DNA from: Pseudomonas putida
GTDB taxonomy: Bacteria; Pseudomonadota; Gammaproteobacteria; Pseudomonadales; Pseudomonadaceae
Reading direction: 5' to 3'
Length of the DNA: 64,000 bases
Assembly: GCF_009883635.2 (NCBI RefSeq)
Contig: NZ_CP026115.2
Location: 5,022,001 to 5,086,000 of the forward strand
The notes beneath the pieces are model-generated. The model was not told where the DNA came from and made no database searches. It saw only the letters and a list, made by a program, of their open reading frames with translations. Position 1 is the stretch's first letter. Each line of letters starts with the position of its first letter. Below are positions 26,389 through 35,741 of the stretch, piece by piece. The translations under genes were made by a program, and so were the position numbers.

Positions 26389-26831
26389 ATGATGAATTGC
26401 CCAGTTGATCTTTCGCGCAGACAAGTTTTACTCACGGCGGGTATTACCATCCTCGTGTGGGTCAGAACAATGAGTCCTATGTCGGCACGCTCGAGTATGA
26501 CGGCACCGTGGTCGCCCGGGCGAGCATGGCGTACAAGTACAAAGAGGTCGACCTGGCCGAGGCAACGAAGTCCATGCGCACGCCCGGGGTGGTGCTCAAG
26601 GTAATTCCAGATGTCGACGGCAAGACCCCACGCATAGCCGAACTGGTGAGATTCGAGTACTCGACCGTGGAACTCAAGGAGGCCTGGACGGGGGCCGCGA
26701 GCCTTGATCTGTTCGACCACCAGGCAGTACCGATCGCCGCGCTACCCGTTCGTGAGATCGTGGCGGTGCGTCATACGCTTGGCAACTTCATGTTGGCGCC
26801 GGGCAAGGTCGTTCACGACTACCTCAAGTAG
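26389..26831 (+). pseudogene. Acetoacetate decarboxylase-family C-terminal fragment behind a foreign Tat-like start
   Basis: A good ribosome site (AGGGGA) and ATG at 26389 start MMNCPVDLSRRQVLLTAG, which looks like a Tat signal of some unrelated exported protein. Around 26430-26450 this frame is lost. A different frame, open from 26409, continues as GYYHPRVGQNNESYVGTLEY and KVIPDVDGKTPRIAELVRFE to GKVVHDYLK with a stop at 26831. That second part is the C-terminal half of the acetoacetate decarboxylase (ADC) family. The N-terminal half, including the Schiff-base lysine region, is absent. This looks like two genes fused out of frame by a deletion. An internal start at 26457 could still give a 124-residue fragment. 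Confidence 0.72.
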
Positions 26832-26881
26832 GCGTGGATGTCGGCGCGCCTTTGCAACTTTTGACGGGGAGTGACCCGCAG

Positions 26882-27175
26882 ATGTCTACGTTGTATGTCA
26901 CCGCCAGCTTCATGGTCAAAGCCCAGGGGTTGGAAGAAGTGCTAGCGGTGTTGGCTACCCTGAGCCAACACACCCTGCTGGAGCCGGGGTGCCTGGACTA
27001 TGGCTACTATCAATCGCTGGAAGATCCGTTGCAGCTGACGTCTTTTGAAGTATGGCAAGACGAAGACAACGAGGCGGCGCATTGGCGATCCGAGCACCTT
27101 GCTGCTGCGCTTTCCCAGGTTGCGGGATGGTTGCAGGGCGCACCGCAGGTCAGCAAGTATCGGCGCGTGTGCTGA
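26882..27175 (+). CDS. Putative quinol/antibiotic-biosynthesis-type monooxygenase (ABM domain)
   Basis: A 97-residue ferredoxin-like alpha/beta protein with the ABM domain (MSTLYVTASFMVKAQGLEEV at the N terminus, EPGCLDYGYYQSLEDP in the middle, SFEVWQDEDNEAAHWRSEHL near the C-terminal helix). Members such as YgiN act as dimers on quinols or aromatic polyketides without a cofactor. I start it at 26882, with GGGGAG upstream, because this matches the family N terminus; the frame continues back to 26834. It is the only apparently complete gene in the decayed stretch 25620-27700. Confidence 0.8.
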   Translation: MSTLYVTASFMVKAQGLEEVLAVLATLSQHTLLEPGCLDYGYYQSLEDPLQLTSFEVWQDEDNEAAHWRSEHLAAALSQVAGWLQGAPQVSKYRRVC

Positions 27176-27224
27176 GCAGGCTGAACAGTTGACCTGGCTG
27201 ACGGCGTCGGCCAGGTCATCGGTA

Positions 27225-27700
27225 TTACTGGAACGAGAAGGTGTAGCCAAGTATCAGTCGGTTATCGTCCAGGTCATTGCCGAAGTGGCTGGCCGAGGGC
27301 CCAGGCGCACCAGAGAGTGGGAAAGCCTCATTTTCACCGTCAGTCCCAGTTCGGCGTACTCGTCTTGAGCCCGTCGGGTTTCCCGGTCCTGCTTGAGCAT
27401 TTGCGTGCCGCTCCTGCCTCCCCCTGAGTCCAGTTTCAAGCCCAGTAGGCCGAGACCGTCCAGTCCAAATCCTAGAGCCCCGTCACTGAAGCCTGATTGG
27501 TAGCGCATCGGGAAACCCTGAGCCCACTCCTGAGCTTTGGCCTGCGTCGCAGTGCTCTGGCGAAAATCACGATTCATGTAGAAGTTGCGCAACTCCAGTG
27601 ATGCGGTCGAGTCTTCGAGCATCTTGGCTTCGGTTGAAAAAACCGGGGCCAGTATGCTCGCGCCCCATAAAAGGTACGTTGTCAGTGTGGTTCTTGGCAC
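27225..27700 (-). pseudogene. OprD-family porin, deleted (N-terminal part plus out-of-frame C-terminal end)
   Basis: From a GTG start at 27700 (AGAGGAAG upstream) the reverse strand encodes a signal peptide and the clear OprD-family N terminus (FLE-like MLEDSTASLELRNFYMNRDF, EWAQGFPMRYQSGFSDG, GLDGLGLLGLKLDS, DEYAELGLTVKMRLS). This runs for about 130 residues instead of the usual 400 or more. At about 27300 the frame changes. A second frame then gives SHFGNDLDDNRLILGYTFSF and a stop at 27227-27225, which looks like a final outer-membrane beta strand. Roughly 280 residues are missing. The C-terminal piece may be from OprD itself or from another barrel protein. Confidence 0.78.
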
Positions 27701-27833
27701 GTCGACTTCCTCTTGTTGTTATTGATGGCACAGTCGGGTCTGCGGCGGGCAAGTGCCCGTCGGGAAATGAAGAACAGATGGTTAGCGCGCTGATCGAGCC
27801 GGCGCGTGGGGCGTGTGGGTCATGCGTCGGGGT

Positions 27834-27868
27834 AAAAAGAGCGCGGCCCCAAGGCGCATGGGCCGCGC
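27834..27868 (-). terminator. Rho-independent terminator of the leftward lva-like operon
   Basis: GCGCGGCCC (27841-27849) and GGGCCGCGC (27860-27868) form a perfect 9-bp GC stem with a 10-base loop. On the reverse strand the stem is followed by CTCTTTTTA. It lies 12 bases after the acyl-CoA dehydrogenase stop. Confidence 0.85.
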
Positions 27869-27880
27869 AAAGTCCAAGCG

Positions 27881-29647
27881 TCAGAACTGATTGGCGTCCA
27901 GCACGTAAAGGCAGGCGCTACCGGCGCGCGCCGCGCTGATCAGGGATTCGATACGCGGAAGGAGGCGGTCGAAATAGAAGTGTGCGGTGGCCAGTTTGGC
28001 TTGATAGAAGTGCTCTGCCTTGCCGCCCGCGCTCCGTGCCATGCGTGCCCACATGTAGGCGTAGGCGGTGTAGCCGAATACGTGCAGGTAGTCGACGGCA
28101 GCGGCACCGGCTTCGTATGGGTTTGCGCCGGCCGTTTCCAGCAAATGGTGGGTGAGGGCTTCCAGTTGGCCCAGCGCTTCCAACAGGCGGCGACTGAATA
28201 CGTCGTGTGGCGACGCGTCTACGAAGGTGCGGATCTCCTGCGCAAACAACGAGAACAGCTCACCGCCGTTTGCCAGGACCTTGCGCGTAACCAAATCCAG
28301 CGCCTGGATACCGTTGGTGCCCTCATAGATCTGCGCGATGCGCACATCGCGGACCAACTGTTCCTGGCCCCACTCGCGAATGTAGCCATGGCCGCCAAAC
28401 ACCTGCTGGCCGTGCACACAAGATTCCAGGCCGGTATCGGTGAAGAACGCCTTTGCGACTGGGGTGAGCAGCGCCACCAGCGCCTCGGCACGGGCGCGCT
28501 CTTCGGAGTGGACGGCGTACTTGGCGATATCAAGGTGCTGTCCGAGATAGGTCGCGAAGGCACGGCCGCCTTCGTTAAAGGCCTTCATGGTCAGCAACAT
28601 GCGGCGTACGTCGGGGTGCACAATGATCGGGTCGGCGGCATCGTGCTTCAGTTGCGCGCCCAGTGGCGACCGGCTTTGGCGACGCTCGCGCGCGTAGTCC
28701 ACGGCAGCCTGGTAGGACCGTGCGGCACAACCGATGCCCTGGATACCAATGGACAGGCGCTCGTAGTTCATCATGGTGAACATGGCTGCCAGCCCCTTGT
28801 TCGGCTCGCCCACCAGCCAGCCTGTGGCACCGTCGAAGTTCATCACACAAGTGGCTGAAGCCTTGATGCCCATCTTGTGCTCGATGGCGCCGCAGGTCAC
28901 TGCATTGCGCGCGGCGAGGGTACCGTCGTCCTCGACCAGCACTTTGGGCACAAGGAATAGCGAAATGCCTCGGGAGCCGGGCGGTGCGTCAGGGAGCTTG
29001 GCCAACACCAGGTGGATGATGTTCTCGGTGAGATCCTGTTCTCCACCGGTGATGAAGATCTTGCTGCCGGTAATGGCATAGCTACCGTCGGCGTTTACCG
29101 TTGCCTTCGTGCGGATCAGTCCCAGGTCGCTGCCTGCCTGTGGTTCGGTCAGGCACATGGAGCCTGCCCAGCGACCTTCATACATTGCCGGCAGGTACTT
29201 GGCCTTGAGCGCCTCGCTGGCGTGAGCGTCGAGGGCCAGGCAGGCACCTGCCGACAGTGTGGAATACAGTGCGAAACTGGCGTTGGCCGCATAGGCCATC
29301 TCCTCGAACTGCACCGAGAGCATTTTAGGCATGCCCATCCCACCATACTCAGGGTTGCCGGCCAGGCCCACCCAGCCACCTTCGGCATACGTGGCGTAGG
29401 CTTCACGAAAGCCCGCAGGCGTTCTTACCAAACCGTTTTCCCATTGCACCCCTTGTTCGTCGCCGCTGCGATTAAGGGGCGCGATCAGGCCTGCGGTGAG
29501 TTTTGCCGCCTCCTCGAGGATGGCGTCGGCCACCGTGCTGTCAATGCGCTCGGCCAGGGCCGGCAACGTCTGCCAGAGACCAGGGGCATCGAATACCTCG
29601 TTGAGCAGAAAACGCATATCACGCAGGGGCGCCTTGTAGTCGGGCAT
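27881..29647 (-). CDS. Acyl-CoA dehydrogenase, large DmdC-like type (second copy)
   Basis: A 588-residue flavoenzyme that aligns along its full length with the protein at 3161-4930: the same start (MPDYKAPLRDMRFLLNEVF), MCLTEPQAGSDLGLIRTKA, KIFITGGEQDLTENI, GGHGYIREWGQEQLVRDVRIAQIYEGTNG and the C-terminal extension. It should dehydrogenate an acyl-CoA using FAD and ETF. I start it at 29647 with AGAGG upstream. It is the last gene of the leftward operon (ligase, DUF485 protein, symporter, dehydrogenase), 64 bases after the symporter gene and before a strong terminator. It could take the product of the levulinate-type pathway through the first beta-oxidation step. Confidence 0.93.
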   Translation of the reverse strand: MPDYKAPLRDMRFLLNEVFDAPGLWQTLPALAERIDSTVADAILEEAAKLTAGLIAPLNRSGDEQGVQWENGLVRTPAGFREAYATYAEGGWVGLAGNPEYGGMGMPKMLSVQFEEMAYAANASFALYSTLSAGACLALDAHASEALKAKYLPAMYEGRWAGSMCLTEPQAGSDLGLIRTKATVNADGSYAITGSKIFITGGEQDLTENIIHLVLAKLPDAPPGSRGISLFLVPKVLVEDDGTLAARNAVTCGAIEHKMGIKASATCVMNFDGATGWLVGEPNKGLAAMFTMMNYERLSIGIQGIGCAARSYQAAVDYARERRQSRSPLGAQLKHDAADPIIVHPDVRRMLLTMKAFNEGGRAFATYLGQHLDIAKYAVHSEERARAEALVALLTPVAKAFFTDTGLESCVHGQQVFGGHGYIREWGQEQLVRDVRIAQIYEGTNGIQALDLVTRKVLANGGELFSLFAQEIRTFVDASPHDVFSRRLLEALGQLEALTHHLLETAGANPYEAGAAAVDYLHVFGYTAYAYMWARMARSAGGKAEHFYQAKLATAHFYFDRLLPRIESLISAARAGSACLYVLDANQF

Positions 29648-29711
29648 GGGCTGAACCTCTTGGAAAGTGTGTGGCTGAAGGTACGGCGAGTGTGCAGACA
29701 TGGCCGATACG

Positions 29712-31367
29712 TCAGTGCTCGTGGGCACCCTCGGTCCCCAGGCCGGTCTGGGCTCGGACCAACTGATCATCGAAGCCGTCCCGGTCTTTTGCCGCTCTTG
29801 CGCTGCGGTCGAGTCGGGAGACCACGACGATGACCAGGAACGTCAATGGCATCGAGAACAATGCCGGGTGGTCATAGGGGAAGATGGCCTGCTCGTGCCC
29901 AAGGACCGTGACCCAGACCGTCGGGGACAGGGTCACCAGGCCCAGCGCCGACACGAGCCCAGTCAGGCCGCCGTAGATGGCACCTCTGGTGGTCAGGCCC
30001 TTCCAGTACATGGCCATGAACAGCACCGGGAAATTGGCAGAGGCCGCGATGCCGAACGTGAGGCCGACCAGGAAGGCGATGTTGACCTGCTCGAACAGAA
30101 TGCCCAGCGCCATGGCCAGCAAGCTCAGGAGCACCACCGCGGCTCGGGAAACGCGCATTTCCTGGGCCTCGTTGGCCGCCCCGGACTGGATGACCATCGC
30201 GTAGAGGTCATGGGAGATGGCCGAGGCACCGGCCAGCGTGAGCCCTGCGACCACGGCGAGAATGGTGGCGAATGCCACCGCAGACAGGAAGCCGAGGAAC
30301 AGGTCCCCACCCACCGCCTTGGCCAGGTGCATGGCGACCATGTTGCTGCCACCGAGCAGCGCACCCCCGACTTTGCCATCGACGAAGTAGCTTGGATCCG
30401 TGCCGACGATGACGATCGCAGCGAAGCCAAGTACGGCCACCACCAGGAAGAAGTAGCCAATGAGTCCCGAGGCATAGAACACCGACTTTCGCGCCTCGCG
30501 CGCATTGGGGACGGTGAAGAAGCGCATCAGGATGTGTGGCAGGCCGGCCAGGCCGAACACCAGGCCCAGGGCCATGGACGCAACGTTCACAGGGTTGGCC
30601 AGCATGCTACCGGGCCCCATGATTGTCCAGCCAGCGGCATGCGTTTCTATCGCACGCTGCGCCAAGCGCTCGAGGCTGAAGTCAAAAGGCGCCAGCGCAA
30701 GCAGCATGAGCGCCGTCCCGCCGACGAGCAGCAAGACTGCTTTGGTGATCTGCACCCAGGTGGTGGCCAGCATGCCACCGAAGATGACGTACACCAGCAT
30801 GAGCAAACCCACCACGACCACCGCAACGGTGTAGTCCAGGCCGAACAGCAGCTTGATCAACTGGCCCGCACCTACCATCTGTAGAAGCAGGTAGCAGCAG
30901 ACCACCGTCAGCGAGCCACAGGCGGCAAGGACTCGAACGCGTTTGGGGTCGAGCCGGAACGAGACGATGTCGGCAAAGGTATAGCGCCCCAGATTGCGCA
31001 TGCGCTCGGCCATGAGGAACGTGAGAATTGGCCAGCCGACGAAGAAGCCGGTCACGTAGATGATGCCGTCATAGCCTTTGGCAAAGACCATGCTGGACAG
31101 CCCCAGCAATGTGGAGGCCGACATGTAGTCTCCGGCGATCGCTAGGCCATTCTGCAGGCCGCTGATCCCGCCGCCGGCCGTGTAGAAGTCACTGGTGGAG
31201 CGGGTTCGCCGGGCTGCCCACCAGGTGATCAGCAAGGTCATGGAGACAAACAGCAAGAACATGCCGATGGCGTGCAGGTTGATGCCGCTCGGTTGCGCAG
31301 CGTCGGCCGCTGCGGCGAAGGCAGGCTGCAGGCAGACGAGACTGAGCAGGGCGCAGGGACGCTTCAT
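29712..31367 (-). CDS. ActP-like sodium:solute (monocarboxylate) symporter
   Basis: A 551-residue SSS-family symporter with about 13 membrane segments after a cleavable or anchoring N terminus. Typical stretches are [27 protein letters not shown] and [21 protein letters not shown]. ActP-type carriers import acetate and other short acids with sodium. The start at 31367 overlaps the stop of the DUF485 gene (ATGA), the usual yjcH-actP arrangement. In this setting it probably imports the acid activated by the adjacent CoA ligase. It corresponds to one of the two transport genes (lvaF/lvaG) at the end of the P. putida lva operon. Confidence 0.9.
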   Translation of the reverse strand: MKRPCALLSLVCLQPAFAAAADAAQPSGINLHAIGMFLLFVSMTLLITWWAARRTRSTSDFYTAGGGISGLQNGLAIAGDYMSASTLLGLSSMVFAKGYDGIIYVTGFFVGWPILTFLMAERMRNLGRYTFADIVSFRLDPKRVRVLAACGSLTVVCCYLLLQMVGAGQLIKLLFGLDYTVAVVVVGLLMLVYVIFGGMLATTWVQITKAVLLLVGGTALMLLALAPFDFSLERLAQRAIETHAAGWTIMGPGSMLANPVNVASMALGLVFGLAGLPHILMRFFTVPNAREARKSVFYASGLIGYFFLVVAVLGFAAIVIVGTDPSYFVDGKVGGALLGGSNMVAMHLAKAVGGDLFLGFLSAVAFATILAVVAGLTLAGASAISHDLYAMVIQSGAANEAQEMRVSRAAVVLLSLLAMALGILFEQVNIAFLVGLTFGIAASANFPVLFMAMYWKGLTTRGAIYGGLTGLVSALGLVTLSPTVWVTVLGHEQAIFPYDHPALFSMPLTFLVIVVVSRLDRSARAAKDRDGFDDQLVRAQTGLGTEGAHEH

Positions 31368-31693
31368 GCCTGGCCCTCCTCGACGATGCTGGCACTGAGG
31401 CTGTCGAAATGGGTGTTCGCGCGATACACGTACCAGCCCGTCAGCAACCAGGTGCTCAGGATGAGCATGACCGCGACAGGAATACCCCAACTGAGGTGGC
31501 TGCCTTGATAAAGCTGTGAATGAAGCAGGCCGGGCCAGCACGCGGCGACACCCATGAAGGCGAAATAGGCGCAAAGCACCAGCAGGCTCAGGCGCCACGT
31601 CAATATCGACCGAGACTGGACAAGCACCTTGAATCGGGGGTTTGCGAATATGCGCTGACAGTGGCTTGCATAGGCGTTGGACGAGATGTTCAT
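31364..31693 (-). CDS. DUF485 (YjcH-like) small membrane protein
   Basis: A 109-residue protein with two hydrophobic segments (about 30-52 and 66-90) and the DUF485 pattern ([21 protein letters not shown] near the N terminus; [24 protein letters not shown]). It is nearly always encoded just before ActP-type symporters and presumably helps them. The start at 31693 ([11 protein letters not shown]) is chosen by family length. The open frame reaches 31738 without a better ribosome site. It overlaps the symporter gene by 4 bases. Confidence 0.88.
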   Translation of the reverse strand: MNISSNAYASHCQRIFANPRFKVLVQSRSILTWRLSLLVLCAYFAFMGVAACWPGLLHSQLYQGSHLSWGIPVAVMLILSTWLLTGWYVYRANTHFDSLSASIVEEGQA

Positions 31694-31781
31694 GCTGGCT
31701 CCGCTTGTTTTTGTTGTTGAAACCGTCCCGTGACCCACTCAGGAGCGAGTCATCGGGGCAATGCGCCAGGGATGGAGTCGG

Positions 31782-33392
31782 TCAGGGCTGTACGTAGGTG
31801 GCGAAGCGCTCTCGCAGCGTCTTCTTGCTGACCTTGCCGGTCGCGGTATGGGGCAGTTCGTCCAGGTACTCACAGCCGTCCGGCATCCACCATTTCGGTA
31901 TCTTGCCGTTCAAAAACGCCATGAGCTCTTCATGCGTGGGGGCTGTTTCGGCGTGCCGGGGGACGATGACCAGTAGCGGGCGCTCACTCCAGCGAGCGTG
32001 CGGGATAGCAATGACGGCCGCCTCGGCAACTTGCGGGTGTGCCATGACGGCGTTCTCGATTTCTACCGAGCAGATCCACTCTCCGCCGGACTTGATCACA
32101 TCCTTGATGCGGTCGGTGATCAACAGGTAGCCGCAGGGGTCGATGGTCGCCACGTCGCCGGTGTCGAACCAACCCTCGCAGGGCGCTTCGCCGAAGTATC
32201 CACTGCGAACCCAAGGGCCTCGCACTTGTAGCGACCCCGCACTCTGGCCGTCGTGGGGGAGGGGGCGCTGGCTTTCATCGACGATGCGCATCTCGACGCC
32301 GAACAACGACCTGCCTGATTTGAGCAGTTGCTTGTCGCAGAGGTCATCCGCGAGCTCGTCATACCAAGGTTGGTGTCGGTTGTAGCTGCCCATTGGGCTC
32401 AGTTCGGTCATCCCCCAGCCGTTCTCCAGGGCAACGCCATAGCGGCGCATGGCCTTGATCAATGCAAGCGGGCAGGCGGCACCGCCACTGACGGCGCGCT
32501 GCAAGGAGGGGATCGTGCCGCCCTGGGCATCGAGGTATTGCGAAATGTTGGCCCAGAGCGTCGGCACGCCCAGGGAGAAACTGACCTTTTCATCATTGAT
32601 CAATTTGACCATGGTGCCCGCATCGCCGACCCAAGGGCCTGGCAGCACCAGCTTGGCACCCACCATGGCTGCGTTGTAAGGCATGCCCCAGGCATTGACG
32701 TGAAACATCGGCACCATGGGCATGACGACATCGAGTGCCCGCAACCCTACGTTGTCGGCCATGTTCTGGGCCATGCCGTGCAGAACGGTGCTGCGATGGC
32801 TTGCCAGGACGCCCTTGGGGTTGCCCGTCGTCCCCGAGGTGTAGCACAACCCACTGCTTTGGTGTTCATCGAGGTCGGGCCAGTCATAGTCGTGATCGGC
32901 CGCCTGGAGCAACGCCTCGTAGCTGAGCAGATTGGGTAAGGTGCTGACGGGCAATGCGTCCGCCGCGCAAAGCACGATAAACCGACGCACGCTGCTGATT
33001 TCATGCTGGATGCTTTCCAGCAACGGTACGAACTGGGGGTCGACGAAGAGCACATCGTCTTCGGCGTGGCGAATGATGTAGCTGATCTGTTCAGGGAATA
33101 GCTTGGGGTTGATGGTATGACAGATGCGCCCTGAACACGGGATCGCATAATGCAGTTCGAAATGCCGATGGTCGTTCCAGGCCAGCGTGCCGACCCGCGC
33201 ATTCATGGGGCAGTCCATTGCATCCAGCGCATTGGCCAGGCGACGTGCGCGAGCGAATGCATCGGCATACGTGTATCTATGCACCTGACCGCTGGAGAAC
33301 AACGAGACGATTTCGGTTTCGGCAGCAACCATGAGGGCCTGCCGCATGATGGCGGTGATACTCAGGTTGAAGCTCATCATCATGCCTAGCAC
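31782..33392 (-). CDS. lvaE: AMP-forming acyl-CoA ligase (LvaE-like)
   Basis: A 536-residue ANL ligase. Visible motifs are YTSGTTGNPKGVL (about 190), NGWGMTELSPMG (about 340), WFDTGDVATIDPCGYLLITDR (about 420) and the C-terminal catalytic Lys in TATGKVSKKTLRER. I choose GTG at 33392, which has AGGAGG at ideal spacing; a GTG at 33398 is too close to that site. It is the first gene after a sigma54 promoter. The neighbours (ActP-like symporter, LvaR-like activator, LvaABCD-like genes) point to activation of levulinate or a related 4-oxo/4-hydroxy acid to its CoA ester. The lvaE assignment is by context. Confidence 0.82.
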   Translation of the reverse strand: MLGMMMSFNLSITAIMRQALMVAAETEIVSLFSSGQVHRYTYADAFARARRLANALDAMDCPMNARVGTLAWNDHRHFELHYAIPCSGRICHTINPKLFPEQISYIIRHAEDDVLFVDPQFVPLLESIQHEISSVRRFIVLCAADALPVSTLPNLLSYEALLQAADHDYDWPDLDEHQSSGLCYTSGTTGNPKGVLASHRSTVLHGMAQNMADNVGLRALDVVMPMVPMFHVNAWGMPYNAAMVGAKLVLPGPWVGDAGTMVKLINDEKVSFSLGVPTLWANISQYLDAQGGTIPSLQRAVSGGAACPLALIKAMRRYGVALENGWGMTELSPMGSYNRHQPWYDELADDLCDKQLLKSGRSLFGVEMRIVDESQRPLPHDGQSAGSLQVRGPWVRSGYFGEAPCEGWFDTGDVATIDPCGYLLITDRIKDVIKSGGEWICSVEIENAVMAHPQVAEAAVIAIPHARWSERPLLVIVPRHAETAPTHEELMAFLNGKIPKWWMPDGCEYLDELPHTATGKVSKKTLRERFATYVQP

Positions 33393-33463
33393 AGGCACCT
33401 CCTGCCTTGTTTTTTATTGGAGAGGGCTGCGCACGTGAGGGTGGCAACCCTGAAACAGGAGGG

Positions 33464-33479
33464 AGCAAGCGCTGTGCCA
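33464..33479 (-). promoter_or_regulatory. Sigma54 (-24/-12) promoter of the leftward operon
   Basis: The reverse strand reads TGGCACAGCGCTTGCT, matching the sigma54 consensus TGGCAC-N5-TTGCW exactly. It lies about 72 bases upstream of the chosen ligase start, leaving a normal leader. Confidence 0.9.
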
Positions 33480-33588
33480 AGTGCCTTAAACTTTTTTCTT
33501 TATAAATAAAACCCTTTTAAATCAGTGAGGTGGCGAATTTTGGATGTCGGCGGTCAAGACGGAGAAGGGCAGTGGTGCTGCATTTGCA

Positions 33589-33619
33589 TTTCATTTCTGA
33601 AATAAAATTCAGAGATGAA
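33589..33619. promoter_or_regulatory. Putative enhancer (UAS) of the LvaR-like activator, left side
   Basis: TTTCATTTCTGAAA (33589-33602) fits the dyad TTTC-N5-TGAAA. It also belongs to a longer dyad: TTCATTTCTGAA (33590-33601) and TTCAGAGATGAA (33608-33619) are inverted copies with one mismatch. It lies about 115 bases upstream of the -24 element, where enhancer-type activators usually bind. It is also just past the regulator's stop codon, so a role as transcript end cannot be excluded. Confidence 0.55.
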
Positions 33620-33634
33620 GCGATGTGTCTGCCG

Positions 33635-35602
33635 CTAGTTGGCCTTTGCGCTACGCAGACGCCGCCAGAGCGTGGTACGGCTTATGCCTAGGCGCCTGGC
33701 CGCTTCATCCATGTCGCCTTCGCAAAGCGCGACCATTTCACTGACACGGGCGCTTTCTTGTGCTCGGCTGAGGCTTCGCAAGTCCTGGCCTATGTGCGGC
33801 GCAACCGCTTGGGGGGAGTGGGCTGATGGCGGCTCGAACAACTCGTCGAACAGCGCGTGCAGCTCCAGGTCGGTGTTCGTGTCCTGAAGCACATTGGCCG
33901 ACAACACGGCGCGTTCGATAATGTTCTCCAGCTCGCGGATGTTGCCTGGCCAGCCGTGCTGCTGAAGGTAAGGCATGAGCCGATCGAGCAGCGCGTGGGG
34001 GGCCGCGCTGGTTGGCATTCGGGGTGATAGCTTCGTTAACAAGGCTCGCGCGAGCATGGGGATGTCTTGGGGGCGTTCTCGCAGTGGAGGGATGGCCAGT
34101 CGCAAGATGTTCACCCGGTAATAGAGGTCCTCTCGGAACTCGCCCTCGCGGACCCGTGCGCGCAGATCACGGTGCGTGGCGGCGATCACGCGGATATCGA
34201 CAGGCGTGGGTTCGGCCGCCCCCAGGCGCAACACTTCACGCTCCTGCAGTACCCGCAGAAGGCGCGTTTGCAGCGTCACTGGCATGTCTCCGATCTCGTC
34301 CAGGAACAAGGTCCCGGTGTGGGCATTTTCTATCAGGCCCGCCTTGCCCCCTTTGCGCGATCCAGTGAAGGCACCTTCTTCGTGGCCAAAGAGTTCGCTT
34401 TCCAGCAATGACTCGGGAAAGGCTGCGCAGTTGATGGCGACGAACGGCCCGGACTGGCGAGGGCTGGCGTTATGGATGCTTTGTGCCAACAGTTCCTTGC
34501 CGGTGCCACTTTCACCCTGGATGAGCACGGTGGCGTCGGCGATGGCATAGCGCTGGGCGAGGTCCAGCATGACGCGAAAGCCTGGGGCTTGGCCAAGCAT
34601 CTGCTCGAAGCGGTAGCGAGCGGTGAACTGCCGTGGTTTGACCTGGCTACGAATACGTCGGTCCGCTCGCTGGATCGCGTTTGCTTCCTGGCAGGTGATC
34701 ACCAACCCGTCAGGCTTGCCGTTCTCGATGATGGGGGTGACGTTGGCGGCCAGTGTGCGGGCACCGATCTTGAGTATGTGGCTTTCCTCGCCTTCGTCGC
34801 TGTAATGGATATGGGTGATGTCGAGGCCGGGAACGACTTCGTTGACGAGGCGTCCGCGCGCCCAGTCGCTTGTGATGCCCAATAGCGTCGCCATGCGCGG
34901 GTTCAGCGATTGGACGGCTCCCTCGGCATCCACGGCGATCACGCCATCGGATAGATTGCGCAACACTGCATTGAGGCGCTGTTGCTGGACGAGGCTCTGT
35001 TGGCGGCTTCGACAGATCGCCAGGGCATCCTCCAGGGCTCGGCGCACCGTATCGGCGTTAAGCGCCAGGATGCCCTGCGCACCTGCGGCCTCGGCAATCT
35101 CCACTGCGGTGGAGGACCCCACCACCACGTGATACCCGTCATCGACCAGGTCATGGATCTGTTGGCGAGCCCCCTCGTAAGTGCTGTAGGTGACCTGGCG
35201 GATGTCGACGGTGAACAGCGACGACATGGCTTGAAGCTCGGGGTGGACATGCTGGAAGCTGACGATACCGACTTTGGTGGCGCGTGCCCGGGCAAGGTCG
35301 AGGGCGCGAATGAGGTCGTACTCGCCCATGCGAATCGACAGGACGGCTGTCGAGAGGTGCCGCCTGAGGTATTCGGAGGTCGCGCCAGAACAGATGATCA
35401 CATCGACGTCCTCCCTGGCCTCCAGGGCGTGCCCGGTATCGAGCAGTTGGCTGATCGTCGTCTCGACGACCTCCACTCGGGCCCTGCCGTAATAGTCCGG
35501 GATCACCTGTTCGACGATCCGCGCCATCCGACTAGGGCCGTCAGGCAGGCGAAGGTGAGTGATCAGCGCAACCACTCTAGGTAGGTACTCTTCGGTGTGC
35601 AT
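33635..35602 (-). CDS. lvaR: Sigma54-dependent activator with PrpR-type sensor domain (LvaR-like)
   Basis: A 655-residue enhancer-binding protein. The N-terminal PrpR_N-like effector domain (about 15-185; DVDVIICSGATSEYLRR, ARATKVGIVSFQHVHPEL) is followed by a PAS domain (about 205-305), the AAA+ domain (about 335-570) with Walker A GESGTGKE, the sigma54-contact loop GAFTG, Walker B LFLDEIGD, and a C-terminal Fis-type helix-turn-helix (DEAARRLGISRTTLWRRL). PrpR-type domains sense acyl metabolites such as 2-methylcitrate. Two sigma54 promoters flank the gene, one on each side, and the flanking operons are the obvious targets. lvaR is assigned by position and class. Confidence 0.85.
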   Translation of the reverse strand: MHTEEYLPRVVALITHLRLPDGPSRMARIVEQVIPDYYGRARVEVVETTISQLLDTGHALEAREDVDVIICSGATSEYLRRHLSTAVLSIRMGEYDLIRALDLARARATKVGIVSFQHVHPELQAMSSLFTVDIRQVTYSTYEGARQQIHDLVDDGYHVVVGSSTAVEIAEAAGAQGILALNADTVRRALEDALAICRSRQQSLVQQQRLNAVLRNLSDGVIAVDAEGAVQSLNPRMATLLGITSDWARGRLVNEVVPGLDITHIHYSDEGEESHILKIGARTLAANVTPIIENGKPDGLVITCQEANAIQRADRRIRSQVKPRQFTARYRFEQMLGQAPGFRVMLDLAQRYAIADATVLIQGESGTGKELLAQSIHNASPRQSGPFVAINCAAFPESLLESELFGHEEGAFTGSRKGGKAGLIENAHTGTLFLDEIGDMPVTLQTRLLRVLQEREVLRLGAAEPTPVDIRVIAATHRDLRARVREGEFREDLYYRVNILRLAIPPLRERPQDIPMLARALLTKLSPRMPTSAAPHALLDRLMPYLQQHGWPGNIRELENIIERAVLSANVLQDTNTDLELHALFDELFEPPSAHSPQAVAPHIGQDLRSLSRAQESARVSEMVALCEGDMDEAARRLGISRTTLWRRLRSAKAN

Positions 35603-35620
35603 CTCTGGCTTCCGCAGTTT

Positions 35621-35634
35621 TTTCTATAGTGAAA
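35621..35634. promoter_or_regulatory. Putative enhancer (UAS) of the LvaR-like activator, right side
   Basis: TTTCTATAGTGAAA (35621-35634) is the second occurrence of TTTC-N5-TGAAA. It lies 108-121 bases upstream of the rightward -24 element and immediately upstream of the activator's own gene, so it could serve both activation and autoregulation. A further TGAAA/TTTCA pair overlaps it at 35630-35645. Confidence 0.55.
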
Positions 35635-35741
35635 CCGATATTTCAAACCTGCAATAATGCTGCAGAGATACGTGCCGTATTTGTCTTGTGAAATGCATCC
35701 AAGTAGTTGATTTGTATTGAGTAAATTTTGTTTTTTAAAGC

